From Heterobilharzia americana (Eukaryota > Platyhelminthes > Trematoda > Strigeidida > Schistosomatidae), in assembly GCA_944470555.2 (NCBI GenBank), contig OX104127.1:132247113-132311112 (forward strand): a stretch of DNA of 64,000 nucleotides. Reading direction: 5' to 3'. This document shows, piece after piece, positions 50,201 to 62,200 of the stretch (positions within the stretch are counted from its first letter, which is position 1; each line of letters starts with the position of its first letter). The position numbers were made by a program, and so were the translations under genes. The notes below the pieces were generated by a model, which did no database searches, was not told the origin of the DNA, and worked only from the letters and a program-made list of their open reading frames with translations.

Positions 50201-53200
50201 AGTAACTGTACAAACAGACGGAAGGAACATGAATGGGGTAACAAGAAAACTACTTGATGATTGATTTCCGGAAGAACAGGTATCTAAGCAACCTCATCAG
50301 ATGTAAGTTACACTCATCGTCAACCAAAATGTCAACTCTGGACGGGTTTGCTGTACCATTAAATGAAGAATATCTGAGAGATCGTAACTACAATACTGAA
50401 GCCTTTGCAAATCACCGTAGCTCGCAAACCTATAAATTGTCTTCACTCTAAGCTATGCAAGTCAAAAGACACAATCACAAAAGAAGCCAACCCGAATGCA
50501 ATCCATAAAATAAACTACAGTAACTGCGAAAAACATTGTATCGGACAGAAAGGTCACTCTCTTCCTGTTTTTATATATGAACACCAACTAGCAGTGAAAT
50601 GTTACGTAACAACATATCTCCATACATGTCCATCAATGTAGATAATTTCGGAAATGAATTCGATGGAGAAAATGAGAAAATCATGAGATAGAAAATATAT
50701 AAATAACAAGGAACTTATAGAAGCTTGGTACCCAAGTAATTCAGCAATCAATAGACATATTAACCTAAGCTAGTAAGTAACAAGAGGAATAACAAGGTTA
50801 GAGTTTAAGTCACTGCAACAGTTAATCGAAATACATATGCAGCAAATGATAACATCATAGCTGAGTTAATGAATCATACACTCAAGACTATCAGGATGAG
50901 TTACTAACCCACTAGTGGAAAATTTCTCGCAGCTCACCTGTGAGGTTTTTGTTAATAACAGTGTTTGACAATAAAAGCTTCACGATTAAGCCAGCCACCT
51001 CTAAAGTTATACTGCTAAGCTATAAATAATTTCTATAACCTCAACAGACTAGATTAAGCCTAATGGAGAAAGCTAGATTCAGTAGTTTCAGAAATTTAAA
51101 AAAGTTTTGATAAGTGTTTTTTGAATTTACGGCTAGAATGTAACTTTGAACAGAAATGCATATACTGCCTCACAACTACACTGTCGAGTGAGATAGTTTG
51201 ATACTTCTAAAGTTCATTCATCGAATCAGCATCTAACATGTACAACAAAAATGATTCATCACACAAAGCAGATATATAAAAACATCTACGACTATACGCC
51301 TGCCCCTTACATTACTGACGTTATAATTCCAGAAAACTTAGCCAGTGCTACAAAGACAATAGTAACGAATTACATAAAACTCCTTTACGTCCTTCAACTT
51401 GAATGACCGATTTTCACATACATGTATTAGAATAGAATGTACTGCCACACAGTACACTTGACCCTGAGTACACAATCGGTACCTCTTCGGTATCATAAAT
51501 GGTATAAGCTAAAAAGAGTCAGTCAAGTTCTTTGTATAACAGCAAACATACTATCTGTCATTGGCTAATCAGGGTTGGTCTGACTTATAACAAGTAAATG
51601 AAGTAATCGACGTGCACAATGCCTTCATTCCTTATCACCAGATGAGTTATCAACGAAGATCAGTCCTGAAGCAAAATTTACGTATGAATGGTGACAAACA
51701 CCCCTTAAACATTCTCAAATTGTTTATCAACATAATCGCTAGGATTCGCGTCGTGTCAGTGCCTTTTCCTTCCAAGAGCTATGGCGTCTGCGTACTCTAC
51801 TAAGAAGTCTCATGTGACATACATATCTGTAAAGTCAAACAGAGAGAGGGAGAGCACCAGTTTTTGATAAAGTTAGATAAGAATGAAGAAAGTTAACATG
51901 CTTGATGGATAACACTTAACGTGTACAACTTACTTGATAATTCACCGTAAGCCTTAACACGACCAAGTCTTCGTTAGTGTCACGTACTTACTTGACACCC
52001 TTTACAGTGAAAAACGCTGCGACTAGACCTCTCGGCCGACGGAGTTGATTGGTGCCTTTGCATCATAAAATACAGCTATGTGAGACGCTGGTAAGTGTCT
52101 CTGTATTCTACGATCCAGTGAAGAAGAAATATCCTTGAAACCTGGCTAGTTTTCTGACATTTAGTAAAACTAACAAACTTTTCTTAACATGTGATCATTG
52201 AAGACACTTCTAATTCATTTCACTGAATCGTGATGTTTTGCTTAAGATTATCATAGGAAAGTAATACGTAAGAGCTTGTTTTGTTCATATTAGTGCGATC
52301 AAACAATGAACTTTAAGAACCTCATTTAACCTAAACCAAAGTTTCTCCTTAGGAATGACTCAAGAGTGTAATGTAGTTAGTGAACTCAACGTTTATGCAT
52401 GTGCTTAGGTTATTTCTATATGGTATATTATTTGTAAGGCTTATGTAATGCAGTTCGTTATCACAGCTAACAAGTATCAGAAGCTATTATGTATAGAAAA
52501 CAGTTGAATATTAAACTAAACTGCTAATTAAATGAGAAAATAACTTACACTAAATATATTTCTTGGGTAAACAGAAAGAATGAAATAAATGACTGAGGTT
52601 TACAGCTAAAAAAGTATTAACAGGTGAAGAAAACGGTGTACACACGAAAAAAAAAGATATATGGTGTACAAAATATTGAAAATCGCACAGAAAACCAACG
52701 CTAAAACAGTATCAAGAAGAAATATTAAAGTAACCAGCATAAACTTACCGATACAGGAATTCTCGGTGGATGATATGGAGGATATCTGTGAAGTTTTTGA
52801 TCAGAAGTTAAACTAATCTTATGAGGAACATCAGGCTCAGTAAATGATATTAGTTTATTCCTTTGGTCAGCGGCTGATATGTATTCATTATCGTTCCTAC
52901 GCAGACTAACAAGATTCTGTTTTCTACGTGAGCCCCCAGACAGTTGACAGTTATACGTTGACGGAACTGCATAATCTGAAGGCTGAAGTTCCAAAGAAGC
53001 ACGCAGTATAGACCAATCAGAATTTGGTTGACGGTTTACTGGATTAACTAGGGTAGGTGTTCCATTGTGGGGAGGGATATCCTTAAGAAGTGAACACTAT
53101 AAAGTAATGCAAACACTGGTAAAATACTCATTTTCGAAGATAGTTGAGTGTATAAAATTATTGGTGAAATCAATTTTTAAGTTGAACAGCTTTCCGATAA

Positions 53201-56200
53201 GAATTTTAAGATTAAGGGCGCAAAAAGTAAAATCAATTTCATATACACCAAGAGCTGAAAAGTAGTGTTAACACTAAACAAAACTCGAAAATATGTGAAG
53301 CTCAACGAAATACAGGTTACTGGAATAAACACCCACCAGTAGGTCTTTGCATATGAATGTATATATCCTATGTAAGTTCCGTATAGTTCTGAAACGTTCA
53401 GAAACAATTTCTCATTTTTATAGTAAGTCTGTCAACTTATAATGTCTACTACTGAAAAGTAATCAACAGATCTTGTCAACAAAGTTTAAATTTATTAGCA
53501 TATACTTACAATGGAATTATTGTTATTCATTTGTAGCACATCATCTTCGGAACTAGAGTTCGTAGAATCCAAAGAACCTGTAAAACTACGTGTATCTTTC
53601 TGTGGGCTCAAACGAGATAAACTTTTAGTAGATTGCTGGTCATTCTTTCGAGGTCGACCTCGTTTACGTTGAACTTCACTTGGAGGAGAGTGTATAGGCT
53701 TACGTACGGGTGACCGTTGAAAGATGGTATTAGCTTGATATTTCTGAATTTCACCTGCAGTTTCAGGTGATTTTTCTTCATTCCCTTCAGAATCCAAAGT
53801 ACTCTGGAACAAAATAAATAATAATAATAAATCAAAGATAACACTTTACTGTAAACAAAATTTTAAACCAATGAAGGAAAAATGAACCCATTACCTATAC
53901 AGTATAGAAAACATGACAGCGGGGAAATAACCAGTAGTAACCGAATTTTACTAAGAGAGTACATGTGGGTTTGAAGCAACACAGTTTCTGGAAAAACCAC
54001 GATAATAGTGCAGACGAAGTCACCTTTCAACTTTTATACTCGAAGGTTAATAGAAAAATGGAAAGAAATCCCATGCCTTCACCAGAAAAATCATAGAATA
54101 ATAATAATAATAATAATACATTATTTCCTTTCTCATGCTCTGATAATACAAATCAGGTTTACCCGATTTCCAGATGTCCCCCATTGCATAATTCAATTCC
54201 TGTTCATCTCATTAATAATTTGAGTGGCGATACAGACATTGATTGTAAATCCTAACTTGCTTTCTTTTCTTTATCAGAATAAAATATTAGTTATTATATT
54301 TTTCTGCTTAAAAATTTATCACTTTGTTTATGGAATTCGCTCTTATATTCTCTGTACTATAAGGGTGCGCTCAACTATCTTAAATGTTATTAATACAAAT
54401 TTCAAAGCAGTCCCTAGTCCCCTATCATAAATCTCAAAAGCATATTAAGAAGACGACGATTATCTGAAACATATGGTGTATTAGGGCTATACATTTCGAA
54501 CAATCTGATCACACATTATTATCACTATTATTTGTCCCTTGGGTTCCTAGTGGAACATAGGGCTTCACTAGCACGGCCCCATTGCACTCTCTTCTCTCCA
54601 GTCTTTTGAACCTAGCTCCACGATTGCAAACAAGCTTACATTTCTTCCTCACACCATCTCTTCCATGTCACCCTCACCTGGGACGCCCAACTCCTTATTT
54701 CCCATCCGGGTTCCACTCGAGGGACTGGCATGCGGCATGATGTCCCCCAAACATTCTTCTCAGTGTGTGTCCAATACAATTCGTCTACACTTTCTTCTTC
54801 TGCATATTTGTTGGACGATAGCTTCTTGGATGGTTAGTTGCCAGCCACAGTGAGTTCCTTCTTGCTTATTCTTCCAGACCTTCAGTATCGAGTGAAGGTA
54901 GGCGACAGCTGTTGATGAATGTCTCAGTTTGTTGGAAATGCTTTTCGTAACGCACCAAGTATCCCAACCATCACATAGAAGCACTGACTTACTTGACTGA
55001 CATTAGTGTTAAAAATTCGGATATTGTTCACGCTTTATGTCGAGTGCAGTATATCTCCACACTGGTTTCAAACTAATGCAGGAAGGTCTGTCTTGCTGTC
55101 TTTCCGATCCTAGCTGCTTTGACATCCTAGTCTGTGCCGCCGACGCCGCCGCCTGTAGTTGAAACGATGCTACCTAGGTAGGTAGGTGGGTAGGTAGGTG
55201 AAAGAGACTACTTCCTCTAGGTTTCTCCTGTTAATGGTGATTGGTGCTTGTTGTCCATGCTATTGTTGGTTGGGTGTCTTCATCACCTCTGTCTTCTCTA
55301 CGTTCATCTGAAGCAAGTCCTGTCTTTCTTCGCTGCCCTTACCCGCCTCTTCTACCAAATTGTTAGTTTCCGTCTGTAGATCTTTGAATTTGTGAGACAA
55401 AAGACACTAGACACAAGTCATCATCGGCGAAATCCAAATCTTCTACGCTCTTTATGTGTATAAAAGAAAAATTTGTACTCACGTAGAACCTACCTTGGTA
55501 GTATAATTTTTCTACACAGGCTTATCATCATCAAAAAAAAGTTAACACTGTTGAAAATTACTTGGATTTTTAAAGCAACAAAGTAATTCTTAAATTAATA
55601 GCCATACAGAAATGTTGAATGCTAGATCATAAGTTAGAATGAATGATTAGTCCCCGACTAGGTCGGGAACATTAAATAGTTCAAGGCTTCGAATACACTG
55701 AGCTGTAGCTACACACGAAAATTGTAAAAACAAAACAAAAACAGTTACACTAGTTCTCAAAAAAAATGAGTGATTTTTATGCAACATATCAACTACGCTA
55801 ACGAATTTATTAGTGGTAACCAAAAACTCGAAATTTTAAACAAATTCTTCTATGGTATAAGTCAGTAATGAATCAAGTCTAGTTTGTACATAATGATTAC
55901 CTACCTCTGATTGTGAAGAAATTGGTGAAGAGTTTGAATTAACAGAGTTCCCATTCTGTATAGGTTCACAATGAGAAGTTTCAACAGGTGATAAACATGC
56001 ATGATTATGAGACCTTGATTCAGAAACTGAATCCTCAGAGTGTTCATCAGATGAAGGCTTTTTATATCTGTTCGCTTCTTCGGGATCATTTTGTGGTTCA
56101 GTTGATGGATCTGAACTTTCATTATCAGATGGTGAATTTGATCCAGTAGAGCTAGTAGAGCTGCTATCATAAAAATATTTTTTTGAACAATAAGATTATT

Positions 56201-59200
56201 TACAAATATGAGAACAGTAAATTCATACTCTTATATGTTCAAATATAACGTATATTTGATTAAATTGAAATATGTAGAATCTATTAGCCATTTAAAAGAA
56301 TGAAAAACGCGTCAAAGTAATGTACTAAGATTTGGTTAACTTTATTTTTATGATTCATATGATAAACTTACATTCATCAATGTCTTGTTCACCTCGTCTT
56401 TCTAACGCATATGCCAAAAATGAACACGCGCTATTATCGGTAACAAAGTGGTACACAAACAAATCTTAGGTTACAATCTGTATTCCATTCCTCTATAGTA
56501 GGTTTATACGCTAACTAACTAGTACACGCATATTTGAAGTGGTGGGTTCTGCGTTCGAGTCTCAGTGGGAACAACATAGCTCGCTTGGGTGTAGATACGG
56601 TCAGTTGAAGAGCCCCAAGTAGGACGAAATACGCATCTTGGATTCCACTGCTAGCCACCAAGCAGAATACAACATAGTGTATACATATTTGATTGATAAA
56701 TTCTAATTGAAGATAACATATATATTTGCATTAAACATCCAAAACGTTGGAGAGGATACGTTGATGATCATTACTGAGTTTCGTACAAAGATGGTATGGC
56801 TCAGGATCGATGAATCCTCTTTCCCTATTCAGATTACAATTTAGATTAGATTAAAATGTGGTTGAGATGTCTGATTTTGATGTACAGTGAATGATGATAT
56901 TGTCACTAAAATCATTAGTCAGGTAGTGGAAAAACATTTCATTCTATCAACAAAACATCTAGCTCATAAGATATTTCAAATGTTGATATCAATATTCTAA
57001 ATACAACCACAATATGAATGTGTCTTCAATAGTGTAATTTTATGTAGCAATGATTTAGTTTGATAAAAGAGATTCCAATTACACTCCTCCTACTGAGCTG
57101 TTCACACTAGTCTCTTGATTTGTATGCAGTATAGGTGATTTAAAGTTTCAACGCGTACCTGCACTTAGTTATCGGATTGCCTCAATTCAACAATATACGT
57201 TTACTTCACATTCGTGTCAAAACTATAAGCTACAAAACTGAAATGGACAACAGAGGTTACTCGTATCATTAGCTTAATTAATCACTGCCTAAAGCATATA
57301 ATAGGTTGTGAAAAACGCCACAGAAAACTAACCTTCCGAAAGATATAAAATGTACATAGAATATCGTTTGAACGACTGAATTCAACGCGCACAACGGACC
57401 TTTAACTGTCTAGGTGATACTTTCAAAACTCTGTTTCAAAGTAATCTACCGTGGTAATCGCTTTTTTTTAACTACGCTTTGATAATCTCCTGGTCATAAC
57501 AAGTTCTAACTAGCTTACCAGTTCGCACCACGTTGATAGTGAATAGGCATACGTTGTTTCGCTAACAAATGAATTGAAGGTTGTCCCCTATTTCTAAAAC
57601 AAGTGTTGGAATTCATTGGTTCAAACAAAATAAAGCGTGAAAGAAGCTGAAACTCTTATGGCCAAAGGTTTAGCAATAACAAAAAGACGTGATAAAAGCA
57701 GAAACGATGAAGCTAGTAGTTATTTTGATCCCTTAAGGAGACTGATCCAAGTCCAGAAGTATTTAACACCACCGGTAAAAGAGTCTTAGGCAATATCTGT
57801 TACTAGAACGGAATACTTGACAAGTTGTTACACAGGTAGTGTCTCTCCATCTAAATACAAATCTGAAATGTCTATTCTGATGTAAGATAATTTCCTTAGC
57901 CACTTCCCTTCAGTTCTTTACTGATATGTTAGTCATGCAAGATAAAGTTTTTGAAATTTCGCCTTCTCTTTTGCTGACATCCTTCCACTTGACCTGATAC
58001 ATGTGTACTATGCCTAACTTTATGTATCTGCCATATTACACTTAAATAAGCTGTTATATAATAATAACAACCAATGCGTGAAGCTATTTACACTGTATTG
58101 TGATTTTACAATAATCGCCAAAATAAATATACAGTCATACTGATGACGATGGGCGCCAATGACATACAAAATCGGCGTCATAAAACTTACCGCATATACT
58201 CAATCAACAGTAGCGAGTAGCAATAAAAACCATTTTTTATTATTTGTCCCTTGGGTTCCTAGTGGAACATAGGGCTTCACTAGCACGGCCCCATTGCACT
58301 CTCTTCTCTCCAGTCTTTTGAACCTAGCTCCACGATTGCAAACAAGCTTACATTTCTTCCTCACACCATCTCTTCCATGTCACCCTCACCTGGGACGCCC
58401 AACTCCTTATTTCCCATCCGGGTTCCACTCGAGGGACTGGCATGCGGCATGATGTCCCCCAAACATTCTTCTCAGTGTGTGTCCAATACAATTCGTCTAC
58501 ACTTTCTTCTTCTGCATATTTGTTGGACGATAGCTTCTTGGATGGTTAGTTGCCAGCCACAGTGAGTTCCTTCTTGCTTATTCTTCCAGACCTTCAGTAT
58601 CGAGTGAAGGTAGGCGACAGCTGTTGATGAATGTCTCAGTTTGTTGGAAATGCTTTTCGTAACGCACCAAGTATCCCAACCATCACATAGAAGCACTGAC
58701 TTACTTGACTGACATTAGTGTTAAAAATTCGGATATTGTTCACGCTTTATGTCGAGTGCAGTATATCTCCACACTGGTTTCAAACTAATGCAGGAAGGTC
58801 TGTCTTGCTGTCTTTCCGATCCTAGCTACTTTGACATCCTAGTCTGTGCCGCCGACGCCGCCGCCTGTAGTTGAAACGATGCTACCTAGGTAGGTAGGTG
58901 GGTAGGTAGGTAGGTAGGTAGGCAGGTAGGTAGGTGAAAGAGACTACTTCCTCTAGGTTTCTCCTGTTAATGGTGATTGGTGCTTGTTGTCCATGCTATT
59001 GTTGGTTGGGTGTCTTCATCACCTCTGTCTTCTCTACGTTCATCTGAAGCAAGTCCTGTCTTTCTTCGCTGCCCTTACCCGCCTCTTCTACCAAATTGTT
59101 AGTTTCCGTCTGTAGATCTTTGAATTTGTGAGACAAAAGACACTAGACACAAGTCATCATCGGCGAAATCCAAATCTTATAGAGTCTTTTCATCAGTCAA

Positions 59201-62200
59201 ACAGTGTATCCTCATCTTCTCATAGCTCCTCACGCTTTGCTGCGTGATCATCCACTCCTGTCCAGTCGACCACAATCAGGAAGATCATCGGTGATACTAG
59301 GCGACAGCCTCGTCTTAGTCTTACTTACTACTGTCTTCACTTATAACGCATCACTGAGCCTCCCATTGTCAATCACTTCGCATGTAGCCTCATCATCACA
59401 TAGCTGTTGAATGAGATTGGTAAAGGTTTGTGGCACTAAAACCGTAGTGTTGAAGCAGCTACCTGCTAAATTACTTTTCGGTCGACGCCTCGATGGAAGG
59501 GCTTTTCAAAGTCGATGAAGTTCAGGTAAAGATTTGACTGCCATTCTATGCTCTGTTTTGTGACGACGCATAGCTTTGCAATTTGATCCGCACATGATTT
59601 GCTTTTCTTGATGCCAGCCAGCCTGTTCAGGTCGAAATTTTGAATCCATAGCATTATTGAAATGCAAACACACCAAGGAGTATGCTTCATTGTGATAAAC
59701 AACACTTACCGTATGTATAACTTGGATGCCCTCAAATCTTTTTAGTGTACCAAGTGACAAACATCTTAGAGTTTAAAAAAATATTTACGAGTGACCAGAT
59801 GTACAGATCCTGATTCACAACCAATCAAGTCCTAATCAATTCTGTTCATTTCACTTTCAGAAGATTATTTTTAATCGAAGATCTGAACAGATAAAAAAAA
59901 TCATTTCATGTGAAATACTTCGTAAATGTAATTAGGAAGGTGTTTACTAAGTTTAATCCAATTGAGCGAGGTAACATGTTCCACAACGACCATCCACACA
60001 GTCCATGATAAGCTCCTAAACTTCACGCTTAATCCTCAGAGTGTATAATGTTTCATCATGTTCAAAATCATATCAGCAAGGAGGAATGATGAACAAGCAC
60101 TTTTCCTAGTTTTAGTTTAATCTAAAAAGATGTTCTCAATACATGCACCATTCTTACATATGCTTGGTCAAATAACGCGTATAGTTTCCCTGCTTTAACA
60201 TTCGATATTACTTGAATAACATCTGAGCAAAAGTGATGAAAATTTTTCAGATACTTAACATCTACAATTCATGTTTCTCTTATCAGTCAGCTGAGCAATA
60301 CAGATTCATTCATCTTACTTATTTTTACATAGACTTACACGTTTTTTCTCTCTCAAATATTAATGAGATGATTTGATGCTTTCATTCAGGAAAAATTGCA
60401 GTGATTTTGAATATGTACAACATATCTCAAAGTAGAGGTTGCTCCACTTCTTTAATTCACTAAGCATACTTTCACTGGCTTTTTTAGCTGACGACTTCCT
60501 ACCTATCACGACGACAAAAGGCAGCCAATGGGGCAGTTGTTTTCAAGTCATGATCAGATCATGTTCAGATCGTGATTTATGCATGCACTGACGTGAGAAC
60601 CTGATTGGAGAAGTTCGACCTCATACGAGAAATCGGATTGGTTCATTAACGGCTTCACTTGCTGAGAGTTTTGTAAATACACATATGTCATGTATTTGCT
60701 TAATAAAAAGTTGGTGTCGCTGTTCTTGCAGTCACAGCCCGTCTTTGTCTTCTGATTTTTCCACGGCTCAGTGAAGCAGAAATTACTGAGGGAGGTCAGT
60801 AGTAAAGGTATTCGGTTGAGGTGTCTATTGAGTCCCAGTATCACTATACCCACGCGCGCAACCCCACCACTCGGTCACAACACTACCTAATCATGGTATA
60901 CTACTACCTTATTGATGCCTCATTAATTACATCATATAATTTTTATAGTTACCCATATTAGAATTCACATCAAATGATCAGTTTAAACTAAGGTTTTTAC
61001 TGTTTACATACACCGCAAATCTATGAAATGTGATTCATTTGATAGTTTGGATACTAAGAATGCATCGATTTGATGCTAGTACTAACACTTACTTTTATCT
61101 TGTCACTCAATACAACCAAGATCATCCACCTGAACTAAAAATATTCTTCACCATTGCATAAATAGTATAACATGAGAAGGAACCTTTACGACAGTGGATA
61201 CCGTAACCGTTGCTGACAGCTGTGGTCAAACTTCTAACTGAATAATTTATACGGTTAGCATTTTGTCAGTAGCTTGAATTTTCACTCGGCAATATTTCAC
61301 GTGAACTGAAGATATTCAATTAATTTGTTGAGAAATGGTGAAATCAACCAACAACTTTACTACTAAACTTTTTAAATCATTTTTAAATAGGCAAAAATGA
61401 TGTCAAAGTTGAAATCCACTCAGTAACCACATGCACGTTTGTGAATTAGGCAATAAGCCACACCAATTGTCTGAGGATTAATGATACTACCTGGTTGGCA
61501 AAACCTTGATAGATGAAGTCATGTTCAAATCAGTGATCCACTGGTTGAAGGTAGAATCCCCATGCCAGGGATGCAGAATTTGACAGTTATAGGTTAATCT
61601 GGAATAAGCTGTCTGAGATAGTAGAGAGGACGAGGATGATAATTGTCTGATGTTCTCTGAGCTTTGAGGTTAGTCCCTGGATGTTTCAGAACCAGGCTAG
61701 GCGACTTTAGCATTGTTTTGACTCGAGGTGCGATAATAAAGCATATGGGGTGAAATAACACTGTAACAATAATTCTAAGACGTTATGGTATTCAGTTTCA
61801 TTCTGCTCTTTCACATGAAATCACGTCAAACGCAGTATGAACGAAACGCATTCAGTCACCTTTTGAACATCCGTACAGTAGGCGATAAGCCACACACATT
61901 GTGTGGAGGCTAATGATACTACCTTGCTGCTCAAATCATGGTAGGTGGAGCGGGTTTCGAACCCGCGACCCAGCGGTTGATAGTCATCTTCCAAACCACT
62001 GAGCCAGAGCTCCATAAACACAGTATAGTAGTACAATGATTCTTGCAGGTACAGCCAGCTGATTCCACTACTAGCCAGTGTCCATCAATAACCGTATAGT
62101 AGTGTTGCTTATTTAAACATATATTCCCTGAAGTCAGGACGATTGAGTATCTCAGCTGCAGTTATTCGACCTAAGCAGACAACTTTTGCTCAATGATTCA

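Noticed and set aside
54665..54984. ORFs identical to those at 58,377-58,696
   Set aside because: Open frames are on both strands of LINE 3' DNA; the + strand ones are shadows, and the - ones are broken LINE sequence.
55901..56170. 89-codon - strand ORF starting [10 protein letters not shown]
   Set aside because: Wrong frame. The phase fixed by exons P and R gives the Ser-rich frame instead.
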